Source: DASSBG01 sp035699085
GTDB lineage: Bacteria > Pseudomonadota > Gammaproteobacteria > Xanthomonadales > Rhodanobacteraceae
Reading direction: 5' to 3'
Length of the DNA: 64,000 bases
NCBI GenBank assembly: GCA_035699085.1
Contig: DASSBG010000039.1
Span: forward strand, 44,507-108,506
A program made the translations under genes and the position numbers. The notes under the pieces were generated by a model. That model was not told where the DNA came from. It made no database searches and saw only the letters and a program-made list of their open reading frames with translations. Shown one piece after another: positions 39,112 through 48,542 of the stretch; the first letter of the stretch is position 1; each line of letters starts with the position of its first letter.

Positions 39112-39396
39112 ATGCCGATCTACGAATACGCGCCCAGTGGCCCCGCCCATTGCCCGCACTGCGAGCAGGGCTTCGAGCGCCTGCAGCGGCTGGCGGACGC
39201 GCCACTGACCACCTGCCCCGAGTGCGGCGCCGCCGTCGAGCGGCGCATTTCGGCGCCCAACATGGCCATGGGCGGCGCGCATCTGCTGAAGGAAAGCAAC
39301 GTCGAGAAGAAGGGCTTCACCCAATACCGCCGCATCGGCAAGGGCACCTACGAAAAAACCGCCGGCCGCGGCCCCCGCCACATCAGCGGCGACTGA
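39112..39396 (+). CDS. FmdB-family zinc ribbon protein
   Basis: This 94-residue protein starts MPIYEYAP and has two CxxC knuckles (CPHC and CPEC), the FmdB/CxxC_CXXC_SSSS arrangement of putative regulatory or metal-sensing small proteins. The C-terminal half is basic and flexible. It starts 13 bp after rnt, so likely cotranscribed. Confidence 0.88.
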   Translation: MPIYEYAPSGPAHCPHCEQGFERLQRLADAPLTTCPECGAAVERRISAPNMAMGGAHLLKESNVEKKGFTQYRRIGKGTYEKTAGRGPRHISGD

Positions 39397-39398
39397 CA

Positions 39399-39498
39399 AA
39401 AACCGGGGTCAAAAACCGGGGTCAGAGTGCAGTTTTTCAAGAAAAAGTGCACTCTGACCCCGGTTTTTGACCCCGGACCCCGGTTTTTGACCCCGGTT
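39399..39498. repeat. Long palindrome of the CTGACCCCGG family
   Basis: The arms GGGGTCAGAGTGCAGTTTTTC and GAAAAAGTGCACTCTGACCCC pair with one mismatch-type difference, around a 2-nt loop. They are flanked by further copies of CCGGGGTCAAAAA and its complement. It sits between convergent genes and could serve as a bidirectional transcription terminator. Relatives are at 51,523, 54,067 and 55,126. Confidence 0.85.
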
Positions 39499-39500
39499 TT

Positions 39501-39761
39501 CTAGTCCTTGCGGGCGCGGCGCCGGCGGGTGGTGCGGACCATGCCGTAGATGCTGATCACCAGCCACAGCGCCTCCATCACCAGCGACGGCAGGTTGAAG
39601 TCGTAGACCAGCGACACCAGGATCGCCGCGGCTCCGAGGCCGTTGCAGACCTGGTAGATGTGGCCGTCGCCGCGCAACCGCCCGGCCTGCAGCCCGAAGA
39701 ATGCCAGCACGATCAGCAGCACGCCGGCCAGGCCGAGGATGTCGTACCACTCGACGATCAT
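39501..39761 (-). CDS. CBU_0592-type small membrane protein
   Basis: This 86-residue protein has three hydrophobic segments (LGLAGVLLIVLAFFGLQAG; GLGAAAILVSLVYDF; VMEALWLVISIYGMV) and a basic C-terminus. The LPSLVMEALWLVIS motif matches the CBU_0592 family of bacterial membrane proteins of unknown function. The start overlaps the rlmB stop (ATGA), giving an rnr-rlmB-membrane protein operon. Confidence 0.85.
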   Translation of the reverse strand: MIVEWYDILGLAGVLLIVLAFFGLQAGRLRGDGHIYQVCNGLGAAAILVSLVYDFNLPSLVMEALWLVISIYGMVRTTRRRRARKD

Positions 39762-40501
39762 GCGCCCGCTCCTCGTTGCCGTACCGCCTCGAACAATGCG
39801 ACGCCGGCCGCGACCGACACGTTGAGGCTCTCCATGCCGCCCGGCATCGGGATGCGGGCGAGGAAGTCGCAACCCTCGCGCGTCAGCCGACGCAAGCCCG
39901 CACCCTCGCCGCCCAGCACCAGCCCGCAGGCGCCGCGAAAGTCGCCGTCGTAGAGCGAATGATCGGCATCGCCGTCCAGCCCGGTCAGCCAGACTCCGGC
40001 GTCGCGCAGGCTGCGCAGGCTGCGCGCCAAGTTGGTGACTGCGACCAGCGGCACCCGCTCGGCACCGCCGGCGGCCGCCTTGCGCGCCACCGCGCTCAGG
40101 CCGGCGGCGCGATCCTTCGGCACGATCACCGCGGTCGCACCGGCGGCCGCCGCACTGCGCAGGCAGGCGCCGAGGTTGTGCGGATCGGTGACGCCGTCGA
40201 GCACCAGCAGCAGCGCCTTGTCACCCGCGGCCGCCAGCAATGTATCCAGGTCGGACTCGTGCGCCTGAGCGGCCTCGTAGCGCGCCGCCACGCCCTGGTG
40301 GCGCGCTTCCCCAGCCAGTTGATCAAGGCGATCGCGCGCGCACTCATTGACGGTCACGCCGGCCGCACGTGCGCGGCTGGCCAGTTCCGCCACACGGCGG
40401 TTGCGGCTGCCGCGCTCGATGCACAGCTCGTGCACGCGCGCCGGCTCGCCCTGCAGCGCCACGCTGACCGGGTTGATGCCGACGATCCAGGTTTCGCTCA
40501 T
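39758..40501 (-). CDS. rlmB: 23S rRNA 2'-O-methyltransferase RlmB
   Basis: This 247-residue SPOUT methyltransferase modifies G2251 of 23S rRNA. It has an N-terminal L30e-like substrate domain (WIVGINPVSVAL), then the SpoU domain with LDGVTDPHNLGACLRSA (motif 1), LGGEGAGLRRL (motif 2) and IPMPGGMESLNVSVAAGVAL (motif 3). The start at 40501 is fixed by homology; rnr ends 10 bp upstream. The rnr-rlmB order is conserved. Confidence 0.97.
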   Translation of the reverse strand: MSETWIVGINPVSVALQGEPARVHELCIERGSRNRRVAELASRARAAGVTVNECARDRLDQLAGEARHQGVAARYEAAQAHESDLDTLLAAAGDKALLLVLDGVTDPHNLGACLRSAAAAGATAVIVPKDRAAGLSAVARKAAAGGAERVPLVAVTNLARSLRSLRDAGVWLTGLDGDADHSLYDGDFRGACGLVLGGEGAGLRRLTREGCDFLARIPMPGGMESLNVSVAAGVALFEAVRQRGAGA

Positions 40502-40511
40502 TGCCGGTCGC

Positions 40512-42857
40512 TCATCGGCGCCTGCCGCCCTTGCCGCCGCCTTTGCCAGCGCCGGCATCACGCGACCGCCCGCCAGCCTTGCCGCCGCCGTTGCCGCCGC
40601 CTTTGCGCGGCGAGCGCGGCGGCACCTGCGCGGCGTGCTCGTGGTGCTCGTGGAGCAGGCGGAAGTCGATCTTGCCGTCCTCCAGGCTGGCGCGCAGCGC
40701 CTGCACCCGCACGGAATCGCCGAGGCGGAACTCCAGCCCGTGGTGCTCACCGCACAGCATCCGCCGGCGCGGGTCGAAGTGGTAGTAGTCGTTGGGCAGC
40801 TGCGACACGTGCACCAGCCCCGAGACCGTCGACTCGTCCAGCTCCACGAACAGTCCGAACGAGGTGACGCCGGTGACGGTGCCGTCGAACTGCTCGCCGA
40901 TGTGCTTCTCCATCCAGGCGCACTTGAAGCGCTCGTCGACGTCGCGCTCGGCCTCCTCGCCGCGCCGCTCGCACTGCGAGCAATGCGTACCCATCGCCGC
41001 CATCTGGTTGGCACTGTAGCGGTAGTCGTCGGGCGCCCCCTTCTGCAGCGCATAGCGGATGGCGCGGTGCACCAGCAGGTCCGGGTAGCGGCGGATCGGC
41101 GAGGTGAAGTGCGCGTAGGCGTCCAGCGCCAGGCCGAAGTGGCCGTGGTTCTCGGGCAGGTACACGGCGCGGCTCTGCGCGCGCAGCAGCACCGACTGGA
41201 TCAACTCGTTGTCGGGCCGGTTGCGCACCTTGTGCAGCAGCGCCGTGAAGTCGGCCGGCGTGACCTGCTCCAGCGGCGGCAACTTCAGCTTGAATTCCTT
41301 GAGGAACTCCAGCAGGTCCTCGTACTTCTGCGCCGGCGGCGAAGCGTGCACGCGGTACAGCGCCGGGATCTTGCGCCGCGCCAGGAAGCGCGCCGCCTGC
41401 ACGTTGGCGGCAATCATGCATTCCTCGATCAGGCGGTGCGCGTCGTTGCGCGGCTGGGCGCCCATCGACACCACCTCGCCCGACGGCGCCAGGCTGAACT
41501 TCACTTCCTGGGTGTCGAACTCGATCGCGCCGCGGCGCTTGCGCGCCTTCGCCAGCGCCCGGTACAGACGATGCAGCTGTTCAAGTTGCGGCAGCTGGTC
41601 GGCAAGGTCGGCGCGGGTGGACGGATCCTTTTCGCCGATCGCGCGCCACACCTGCTGGTAGGTCAGCCGGGCATGCGAGCGCATCACCGCGGCGTAAAAG
41701 CGCGAGCGCGACACCTCGCCGTCGGCGCGCACCTGCATGTCGCAGACCATGCACAGGCGGTCGACGTCCGGGTTGAGCGAGCAGATACCGTTGCTCAGCG
41801 TTTCCGGCAGCATCGGCACCACGAAACCGGGAAAATACACCGAGGTGCTGCGCTTGTAGGCCTCGGCGTCCAGCGGCGTATCCGGCGCGACGTAATGCGA
41901 GACATCGGCGATGGCGACGATCAGGCGGAACCCGTCCTTCGCCGGCTCGGCGTACACGGCGTCGTCGAAGTCGCGCGAGTCGGCGCCGTCGATGGTGACC
42001 AGCGGCAGCTCGCGCAGGTCGACCCGGCCGGCGCGCTCGCGCGCCGAGACCTTGGGTTCCACCGCCTCGGCCGCGCGCAGCACCGCGTCCGGCCACTCGT
42101 GCGGCAGGTCGTGGCTGGCGATCGCCATCTCCACCACCAGCGACGGCTCCAGCCGCTCGCCGAGCACGCTGACGATGCGGCCGATGGGGCCGCGCTGCAT
42201 GGTCGGCTGGTCGGTGATCTCGGCCACCACGATCTGGCCGGCGCGCGCGCCGTTGTCCTTGCCCGGCGGAATCAGCAGGTCCTGGTGGATGCGCTTGTCA
42301 TCCGGCGCCACCACCATCACGCCCTTGTCGACCACCACGCGGCCGACCAGCCGCGGCGAGCGTCGCTCCAGGATCTCGACGATGCCGCCCTCGCTGCGGC
42401 CGCGGCGATCGACGCCGGTGACGCTGGCAAGCACCCGGTCGCCATGCAGCACGCGGCGCATCTGCGCCGGCGCCAGGTACAAGTCCTCGCCGCCCTCGTC
42501 CGGGCGCAGGAAGCCGTAGCCATCGGCGTTGGCCAACACGGTGCCGGCGATCAGGTCGAGCTTTTCGGCCGGTGCGTAGCCGCCACGCCGGCTGCGCAGC
42601 AACTGACCGTCGCGCAGCATCGCGGCGAGCCGCTTGCCCAGCGCCTCGACCTCGCTTTCGTCGGTCAGCTCCAGTGCCGCGGCGATGGCTTCGATGGACA
42701 TCAGCTGGCCGTGGTCGGCCAGCAACTGCAGGATGGCCTCGCGGCTGGGGATGGGGTTGGCGTAGTTGCGCGCCTCGCGCGCGGCGAACGGGTCGCCCTC
42801 GCGATCCGTGGTGCGCTGCGTTTTCTTGCCGCCCTTGCGGGGCTTGCGGTCGGTCAC
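40512..42857 (-). CDS. rnr: Ribonuclease R
   Basis: This protein of about 781 residues is a processive 3'-5' exoribonuclease that degrades structured RNA and takes part in trans-translation quality control. It has an N-terminal winged-helix domain, cold-shock domains, an RNB catalytic core with the aspartate cluster in DGADSRDFDDAVYAE, and an S1 domain. The C-terminal tail is Lys/Arg/Gly-rich. GTG at 42857 is chosen because AAGGA lies about 8 nt upstream; frames further upstream run antisense through the tRNA-Leu gene. Confidence 0.96.
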   Translation of the reverse strand: MTDRKPRKGGKKTQRTTDREGDPFAAREARNYANPIPSREAILQLLADHGQLMSIEAIAAALELTDESEVEALGKRLAAMLRDGQLLRSRRGGYAPAEKLDLIAGTVLANADGYGFLRPDEGGEDLYLAPAQMRRVLHGDRVLASVTGVDRRGRSEGGIVEILERRSPRLVGRVVVDKGVMVVAPDDKRIHQDLLIPPGKDNGARAGQIVVAEITDQPTMQRGPIGRIVSVLGERLEPSLVVEMAIASHDLPHEWPDAVLRAAEAVEPKVSARERAGRVDLRELPLVTIDGADSRDFDDAVYAEPAKDGFRLIVAIADVSHYVAPDTPLDAEAYKRSTSVYFPGFVVPMLPETLSNGICSLNPDVDRLCMVCDMQVRADGEVSRSRFYAAVMRSHARLTYQQVWRAIGEKDPSTRADLADQLPQLEQLHRLYRALAKARKRRGAIEFDTQEVKFSLAPSGEVVSMGAQPRNDAHRLIEECMIAANVQAARFLARRKIPALYRVHASPPAQKYEDLLEFLKEFKLKLPPLEQVTPADFTALLHKVRNRPDNELIQSVLLRAQSRAVYLPENHGHFGLALDAYAHFTSPIRRYPDLLVHRAIRYALQKGAPDDYRYSANQMAAMGTHCSQCERRGEEAERDVDERFKCAWMEKHIGEQFDGTVTGVTSFGLFVELDESTVSGLVHVSQLPNDYYHFDPRRRMLCGEHHGLEFRLGDSVRVQALRASLEDGKIDFRLLHEHHEHAAQVPPRSPRKGGGNGGGKAGGRSRDAGAGKGGGKGGRRR

Positions 42858-43101
42858 AGGATGTCCTTGTGCTGGGAATGGCGCGGACGCCGGCTGGCTC
42901 ACGCGCGTCGCGCGTGCGGGCGCCGGCAGCGGCGCCGGCGCCATGATAGCGGTGCCGGCGTCCGGCACCGCAAACGCAGGCCAACGGCCGGCGCCGGCCC
43001 GCGCGTGGTTTCGCGACGCACACCGCCGAAAAACCGATTGACAACGCCGCCGCCGGTGCCTATCGTACGCGGCTCGGTTCGCTGGCGCACAACGCCACGC
43101 A

Positions 43102-43189
43102 TGCCCAGGTGGCGGAATTGGTAGACGCGCCAGCTTCAGGTGCTGGTGGGGGAAACTCCGTGGAGGTTCGAGTCCTCTCCTGGGCACCA
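43102..43189 (+). tRNA. tRNA-Leu (CAG anticodon)
   Basis: This 88-nt tRNA has encoded CCA. The acceptor arms GCCCAGG and CCTGGGC pair fully; the anticodon stem CCAGC/GCTGG encloses loop TTCAGGT, giving anticodon CAG. There is a long variable arm typical of class II tRNA-Leu, and TTCGAGT in the T loop. CUG is the main leucine codon in this GC-rich genome. Confidence 0.98.
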
Positions 43190-43220
43190 CCGAGCCCGGC
43201 AGCCTCGCAGGCTGCCACCC

Positions 43221-43247
43221 AAAAGCCCCGCCCCGCGGGGTTTTTTG
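43221..43247 (+). terminator. Rho-independent terminator of tRNA-Leu
   Basis: A GC stem (CCCCG/CGGGG) is flanked by AAAA on the left and TTTTTT on the right, 32 bp after the tRNA. It is a classical intrinsic terminator. Confidence 0.88.
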
Positions 43248-43295
43248 TTGCCCGCCCGGACGCCAACGCGGCGGCGACACCGGGGACCGCCGTAG

Positions 43296-43327
43296 GTCGG
43301 GTTAGCGCCGAAGGCGCGTAACCCGAC
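43296..43327. repeat. REP-like hairpin
   Basis: The near-perfect hairpin has arms GTCGGGTTAGCGCC and GGCGCGTAACCCGAC, loop GAA and one bulged G. This is the GTAGGTCGGGTTAGC...CGTAACCCGACA element common between genes of Xanthomonadaceae. It lies 3' to the lipoprotein gene at 43,352. Confidence 0.8.
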
Positions 43328-43351
43328 AAAGCCACGGGTCGCGCGCGACCG

Positions 43352-44152
43352 TCAGAGCGAGGCGACCGCCGCGCGGGCCAGCTTCACCGCCGCCTGCTTG
43401 CGCTGCGGCATGGTCTCGCGGATCCACTTCCTGGAGTTGGCCCGGATGGAGTTGAAGTCCATCTTCGCCGGCATCGGCATGGACGATCCGCGGTAGCCGG
43501 AAATCTTGAAGTACAGATTCCCGTGGCGCACGGCCAGCTCGCCGGTGCCGGTGTCGAAGCGCGCCTGGTCGGCCACGCCTTCGACCGGCTCGAACGCGAT
43601 GGCGTCGCGGACAGCGCCGCCAGTGACCGCTTTGGCGGTGGTCCGCTTGCGCTCGCTGTCGAGCTTGCCGCTCTTCGCCAGCTGCTCGTGCAGCATGGCC
43701 TTGGCCTTGGCCATCTCGGCCGTCGAGACATTGCGGGTCGCGCGGTTGAAATACTCCGCGGCCTTGTCGGCATCGTCAAACACGCGCTTGACGATCACCT
43801 TGGCATCCATCTCCTCGCCCTCGCCTTCCCACTCATATTCGCAATGGCTGCCGATGACGTTGCTTTGCTCGATCTCGGCCGCCGGCAATGCAAACGCCTC
43901 GGCGACCATCGCGGTCGTCAGCAGGTTGCAGGCATGCTTGCGCAGGGACTCGTCCACGTGGGCGGAGTCAGCGACCGCGACGGCCGCAGCGGCGTGCTTG
44001 TCGCCATCGCCGGCGGTCGACGATGCCTCGCCAGCCTCGCCGCAACCGGCGAGCATCGCGGCAGGAGCGCAGATCAGCATCGCCCACAACAGCGGCAGGC
44101 GGACATGGGCGTGGAAACGCCGGCGGGAAAACGCGCGCAGTGTCTGGGGCAT
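43352..44152 (-). CDS. Lipoprotein of unknown function
   Basis: This 266-residue protein has a long signal sequence and lipobox LAGC (cysteine about residue 37), then an acidic mature domain with SHCEYEWEGEGEE and a cysteine (KHACNLLTT) that may pair with it. C-terminal basic helix KWIRETMPQRKQAAVKLA. No family is recognised. The ATG at 44152 is taken as start; the longer frame to 44224 is unsupported. It diverges from the kynurenine gene cluster. Confidence 0.8.
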   Translation of the reverse strand: MPQTLRAFSRRRFHAHVRLPLLWAMLICAPAAMLAGCGEAGEASSTAGDGDKHAAAAVAVADSAHVDESLRKHACNLLTTAMVAEAFALPAAEIEQSNVIGSHCEYEWEGEGEEMDAKVIVKRVFDDADKAAEYFNRATRNVSTAEMAKAKAMLHEQLAKSGKLDSERKRTTAKAVTGGAVRDAIAFEPVEGVADQARFDTGTGELAVRHGNLYFKISGYRGSSMPMPAKMDFNSIRANSRKWIRETMPQRKQAAVKLARAAVASL

Positions 44153-44315
44153 GGGAATCTCCTTCAGGGCGATGGCGCTGGTTTGCAACGGGGTTCGCGG
44201 CCATCGTGGCGGGCTGGCCGCCACCGGTCAACCGGAGGCCGGAGGCCGGCGCGGCCGCTGCCGGTGCGGAACGGCGGCGCATCCTCGTGCGCGGCGTCGC
44301 TGCTAGACTGCGCCG

Positions 44316-45323
44316 ATGCTGAAGGTCGACGTGCACACCCACATCCTGCCGCGCGACTGGCCCAACCTGGCCGACAAGTACGGCGACGACCGCTTTGCGA
44401 CCATGACGCACAGCGGCGGCCACCATCGCATCTACAAGGACGGCAAGTTTTTTCGCGAAGTGTGGGACTCGGCCTTCGACGCCGAGAAGCGCATCGCCGA
44501 CTACGCGCAGCACGGCATCGACGTACAGGTGGTGTCGACGGTGCCGGTGCTGTTCTCGTACTGGGCGCGCGGGCACCAGGCGCTGGAACTGCACCGCGCC
44601 CTGAATGACCACATGGCCGAGCTGTGCGCCGCACACCCGCGCCACATCGCCGCGGTCGGCACGGTGCCGCTGCAGTCGCCGACCCTGGCGATCCAGGAGC
44701 TGGAGCGCTGCATGGATCAGCTCGGCCTGCAGGGCGTGCAGATCGGCTCGCACTGCAACGAGTGGAACCTCGACGCCCCGGAGCTGTTCCCGTTCTTCGA
44801 GGCGGCGGCCGAGCTGGACGCCGCGATCCTGGTGCATCCCTGGGACATGATGGGCCGCGACACCATGCCCAAGTACTGGCTGCCGTGGCTGGTCGGCATG
44901 CCGGCCGAGCAGTCGCGCGCCGCCTGCTGCCTGATCTTCGGCGGCGTGCTGGAGCGCCTGCCGCGGCTGCGCGTGGCCTTTGCCCATGGCGGCGGCAGTT
45001 TTCCCTGGACCATCGGCCGCATCGAGCACGGCTTCCGCATGCGCCCGGACCTGGTCGCGGTCGACAACGCGCGCAATCCGCGCGAATATTTCCCGCGCCT
45101 GTACTTCGACTGCTGCGTGCACGATCCGCAGGCGCTGGCCTATCTGCTGGAGGTGGTCGGCGACGACCGGGTGATGCTGGGCACCGATTACCCCTTCCCG
45201 CTCGGCGAGCAGGAGCCGGGCCACGCTATCGACTCGCTGCCGGTCGGCGAGGCCAGCAAGGCGCGGATGTTCCACGGCGCCGCGCTGGAATGGCTCGGCC
45301 TGCCGCTGCAACGTTTCCAATGA
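44316..45323 (+). CDS. 2-amino-3-carboxymuconate-6-semialdehyde decarboxylase (ACMSD)
   Basis: This 335-residue amidohydrolase-fold enzyme decarboxylates ACMS, diverting the kynurenine pathway away from spontaneous quinolinate formation. The metal motif HTH is in DVHTHILP at the start, with further ligands in LVHPWDMMGR and FAHGGGSFPW and the catalytic Asp in LGTDYPFPLGE. It is followed by kynU and kmo, which supports this substrate over other amidohydrolases. Its stop overlaps a possible ATG of the next gene at 45320. Confidence 0.93.
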   Translation: MLKVDVHTHILPRDWPNLADKYGDDRFATMTHSGGHHRIYKDGKFFREVWDSAFDAEKRIADYAQHGIDVQVVSTVPVLFSYWARGHQALELHRALNDHMAELCAAHPRHIAAVGTVPLQSPTLAIQELERCMDQLGLQGVQIGSHCNEWNLDAPELFPFFEAAAELDAAILVHPWDMMGRDTMPKYWLPWLVGMPAEQSRAACCLIFGGVLERLPRLRVAFAHGGGSFPWTIGRIEHGFRMRPDLVAVDNARNPREYFPRLYFDCCVHDPQALAYLLEVVGDDRVMLGTDYPFPLGEQEPGHAIDSLPVGEASKARMFHGAALEWLGLPLQRFQ

Positions 45324-45334
45324 CGGACCCGCGC

Positions 45335-45862
45335 ATGAAACCGCTGACCATCGCCACCGCCGCCCTGCTCTCCCTCGCCGCCGCCGGCAGCGCCGCCGCT
45401 GCGCAACCGCTGGCGCAGTACTCGCTCAACCAGGGCAAGGTGCACTTCGGCGTGCCGACCAACTGGGTCGCGATGATGCAAAAGACCTCGGGCGACCCGC
45501 AGCTCTACGCCTTCCAGGTGCCCAACGCCAAGGCGCCGGACACGCTCACCCGCGTCACCGTCAGCACCCATCAGGTTGGCGACATGACCGCGTTCGCCGC
45601 CTTCGTCAAGAACGCCATGGCCAAGGCGGCGCAGATGGACGCCTACGCCAGCGAGGCGACGCCGGGCGGCCAGTCCACCGCGCTGCGCTTCCGCGCCGAG
45701 GAGGACGGCGACAAGCTGCGCTTCCGCGAGCACTTCTATTACAAGTCCGGCCTGGCCGTGACGCTGCGCTGCGTCAGCCCCGCGGCCATCCCCGCGGCGT
45801 CAAGTTGGCACCGCGCCTACGTCCGCGCCTGCGACGCGTTGGCCGCCGAGCTGGCCAAGTGA
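45335..45862 (+). CDS. Exported protein in the kynurenine operon
   Basis: This 175-residue protein has a signal peptide (MKPLTIATAALLSLAAAGSA). The mature part begins QPLAQYSLNQGKVHFGVPTNW and holds two cysteines (LRCVSP, VRACDA) likely to form a disulfide. I recognise no enzyme motif. ATG at 45320 (ATGA overlap with the ACMSD gene) would add five residues and is equally plausible. The stop overlaps the kynU start (TGATG), so it is part of the operon, yet no kynurenine step is known to need such a protein. Confidence 0.75.
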   Translation: MKPLTIATAALLSLAAAGSAAAAQPLAQYSLNQGKVHFGVPTNWVAMMQKTSGDPQLYAFQVPNAKAPDTLTRVTVSTHQVGDMTAFAAFVKNAMAKAAQMDAYASEATPGGQSTALRFRAEEDGDKLRFREHFYYKSGLAVTLRCVSPAAIPAASSWHRAYVRACDALAAELAK

Positions 45863-47151
45863 TGGACACCGCCGTGACCGACGATGCCGCCGACAACGAA
45901 TGGGCCGCGCAGGCCGATGCCGCTGACCCGCTGGCCGGGTTTCGCGACGAATTCCTGATCCCGCCGCACGGCGACGGCCAGCAAGTCTATCTCTGCGGCA
46001 ATTCGCTGGGCCTGCAGCCGCGCGGTGTGCGTGACGCCGTGGCCGAGGAACTGGACGACTGGGCGCGGCTCGCTGTCGCCGGCCACCTCGAGGCGCGCCA
46101 CCCGTGGCTGCCCTACCACGGCCTGGTCCGCGACGCGCTGGCCCGCGAGGTGGGCGCGCTGCCAGGCGAGGTGGTGGCGATGAACACGCTGACCGTCAAC
46201 CTCCACCTGATGATGGCCAGCTTCTACCAGCCCACGGCCGAGCGCAACGCCATCGTCATCGAGGCCGGCGCGTTTCCCTCCGACCGCCACGCGGTGGCCT
46301 CGCAGATCGCCTTCCACGGCCACGACCCGGCCACCGCACTGATCGAGCTGGCGCCCGATGCGCCGGGGGGCACGCTGTCGATGGCGGCCATCGAGCAGGC
46401 GCTGGAGCAGCACGGTAAGCGCATCGCGCTGCTGATGCTGCCCGGTGTGCAATACCTCACCGGCCAGGCCTTCGACCTGCGTGCCATCAGCGAACTGGCG
46501 CGGCACCACGGCTGCCGCGTCGGTTTCGACCTCGCCCACGCGGTGGGCAACCTGCCGCTGGAGCTGCACGACTGCGGCTGCGACTTCGCCGTCTGGTGCA
46601 GCTACAAGTACTTCAACTGCGGGCCGGGCGCCGTCGGCGGCTGCTTCGTGCACGAGCGCCACGCGCGCTTCGCCGGCCCGCGCTTCGCTGGCTGGTGGGG
46701 CCATGAGGAGGCCACGCGTTTCGAGATGAAGCCGGCCTTCGTCGCCGCCGAGGGCGCCGACGGCTGGCAGCTGTCCAACCCGCCGATCCTGTCGCTGGCC
46801 CCGCTGCGCGTCTCGCTGGAGCTGTTCGGCCGCGCCGGCCGCGAGGCCCTGCGCGCGAAGTCGCTGCGCCTGACCGGCTACCTGCGCGAACTGATCAAGC
46901 GCCGCCACGCCGACGTGCTGGAGGTGCTGACGCCGGCGGCGGACGCCGAGCATGGTTGCCAGCTGAGCCTGCGGGTCAAGGGCCCGCGCGGCGATGGCCG
47001 CTCGCTGTTCCAGCACCTGGAGGCGCGCGGCATCATCGGCGACTGGCGCGAACCGGACGTCATCCGCGTGGCACCGACGCCTCTCTACAACCGCCACGCC
47101 GATTGCCTCGCCTTCAGCGAGGCGGTCACCGACTGGACGCGCAGCCACTGA
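45862..47151 (+). CDS. kynU: Kynureninase
   Basis: This 429-residue PLP enzyme (fold type I) cleaves kynurenine or 3-hydroxykynurenine to anthranilate or 3-hydroxyanthranilate plus alanine. LCGNSLGLQPRGV near the N-terminus, the Asp contacting the PLP ring in GFDLAHAVGNLPL, and the PLP-lysine motif WCSYKYFNCGPGAVGG are all present. The start at 45862 overlaps the previous stop. The next gene, kmo, suggests 3-hydroxykynurenine as substrate. Confidence 0.96.
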   Translation: MDTAVTDDAADNEWAAQADAADPLAGFRDEFLIPPHGDGQQVYLCGNSLGLQPRGVRDAVAEELDDWARLAVAGHLEARHPWLPYHGLVRDALAREVGALPGEVVAMNTLTVNLHLMMASFYQPTAERNAIVIEAGAFPSDRHAVASQIAFHGHDPATALIELAPDAPGGTLSMAAIEQALEQHGKRIALLMLPGVQYLTGQAFDLRAISELARHHGCRVGFDLAHAVGNLPLELHDCGCDFAVWCSYKYFNCGPGAVGGCFVHERHARFAGPRFAGWWGHEEATRFEMKPAFVAAEGADGWQLSNPPILSLAPLRVSLELFGRAGREALRAKSLRLTGYLRELIKRRHADVLEVLTPAADAEHGCQLSLRVKGPRGDGRSLFQHLEARGIIGDWREPDVIRVAPTPLYNRHADCLAFSEAVTDWTRSH

Positions 47152-47165
47152 GTGCACGCGGCGCC

Positions 47166-48542
47166 ATGACACCCCGCGACTACACCATCGTCGGCGCCGG
47201 CCTGGTCGGCTCGCTGCTGGCAACGCTGCTGGCCCAGGCCGGCTGCCGCGTGCAGGTGTACGAAAAGCGCCCGGACCCGCGCCGCGCCGGTTTCGCCGGC
47301 GGCCGCTCCATCAACCTCGCCCTGAGCGAGCGCGGCATCCAGGCCTTGCGCGGTGCCGGCCTCGCCGAGCAGGTGCTGGCGCAGGCCGTGATGATGCGCG
47401 GGCGCATGGTGCATTGCCGCGACGGCGGCATGGACCTGCAGGCCTACGGCGTCGACGACCACGAGGTGAACTGGTCGGTGTCGCGCGGCGGCCTCAACAT
47501 GCAGCTGCTGGATGCCGCCGAGGCCGCCGGCGCGCGCATCGACTTCGGCCGCGCGCTGGTCGATGCGGATTTCGCCGCCGGCACGCTCACGCTTGCCGAT
47601 GGCGACGACGCACGCAACGTGGTGGCGGCCGGCATCGTCCTCGGCGCCGACGGTGCCGGCTCGGCGCTGCGCGCCGCCATGGACCGCGTCGAGCCGCTGG
47701 GCGAGCGCGTCGAGCCGCTGGGCCACGGCTACAAGGAACTGGAGATTCCGGCCGCAAGTACCAATCCTGACAGCGATTTTTTCGAGCGGTTCTCACTGGA
47801 GCCCTACGCGCTGCACATCTGGCCGCGCGGCCGCTACATGTGCATCGCGCTGCCCAACAACGAAGGCAGCTTCACCGTGACGCTGTTCCTGCCCAAGGCC
47901 GGGCCGGGACCGAATTTTGCCGCGCTGACCGACGCGCGGGCGGCGCGCGCGTTCTTCCAGCGCGACTTCGCCGACGTGCTGGCGCTGATGCCGGGCTTCG
48001 ACGCCGACTTCGACGAGCACCCGGTCGGCAACCTGGCGACGCTCTACCTCGACCGCTGGCACCTCGCCGGCAAGGCCCTGCTGCTGGGCGACGCCGCGCA
48101 CGCCATCGTGCCCTTCCACGGCCAGGGCATGAACGCCGGCTTCGAGGACGCCGCCGAGCTGGCGCCGCTGCTGGCGCAGGCCGATGTCGACACCGCCACG
48201 GCCTTCGCCCGCTTCCAAGCCGAGCGCAAGCCCAACACCGACGCCATTGCCGCCATGGCGCTGGAGAACTACGTCGAGATGCGCGACGCCGTGGTCGACC
48301 CGCACTACCTGCAAAAGCGCGCGCTCGCCCACGCGCTGTCGACAAGCGAGCCACGCTGGCTGATGCCACGCTACCGCCTGGTCACCTTCACCCGCCTGCC
48401 CTACGCCTGGTGCCTGGAGCGCGGCCGCGCCCAGAACGCGCTGCTGGAAGAGCTGCTGCAAGGCCACGCCAGCGCTGACGACGTCGATCTCGACGCGGCC
48501 ATCCACACGCTGAAGCAACGGCTGCCGCCGCTGCCCGCATGA
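47166..48542 (+). CDS. kmo: Kynurenine 3-monooxygenase
   Basis: This 458-residue FAD-dependent monooxygenase hydroxylates kynurenine with NADPH. The FAD loop IVGAGLVGSLLATLLAQAG is at the start, and the second FAD motif LLLGDAAHAIVPFHGQGMNAG lies near residue 310. The substrate region LPYAWCLERGR is present, and the C-terminal helix is weakly hydrophobic. The start at 47166 is by homology (MTPRDYTIVGAG). It lies 14 bp after kynU. Confidence 0.96.
   Translation: MTPRDYTIVGAGLVGSLLATLLAQAGCRVQVYEKRPDPRRAGFAGGRSINLALSERGIQALRGAGLAEQVLAQAVMMRGRMVHCRDGGMDLQAYGVDDHEVNWSVSRGGLNMQLLDAAEAAGARIDFGRALVDADFAAGTLTLADGDDARNVVAAGIVLGADGAGSALRAAMDRVEPLGERVEPLGHGYKELEIPAASTNPDSDFFERFSLEPYALHIWPRGRYMCIALPNNEGSFTVTLFLPKAGPGPNFAALTDARAARAFFQRDFADVLALMPGFDADFDEHPVGNLATLYLDRWHLAGKALLLGDAAHAIVPFHGQGMNAGFEDAAELAPLLAQADVDTATAFARFQAERKPNTDAIAAMALENYVEMRDAVVDPHYLQKRALAHALSTSEPRWLMPRYRLVTFTRLPYAWCLERGRAQNALLEELLQGHASADDVDLDAAIHTLKQRLPPLPA

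Noticed and set aside
40347..43124. A 925-codon plus-strand open frame
   Set aside because: It is antisense to rnr and rlmB, whose products are clearly recognised; GC-rich codon bias leaves the opposite strand open.
42858..43280. N-terminal extension of RNase R to position 43280
   Set aside because: The extension would run antisense through the tRNA-Leu gene and its terminator; GTG at 42857 has a good ribosome site and matches the family start.
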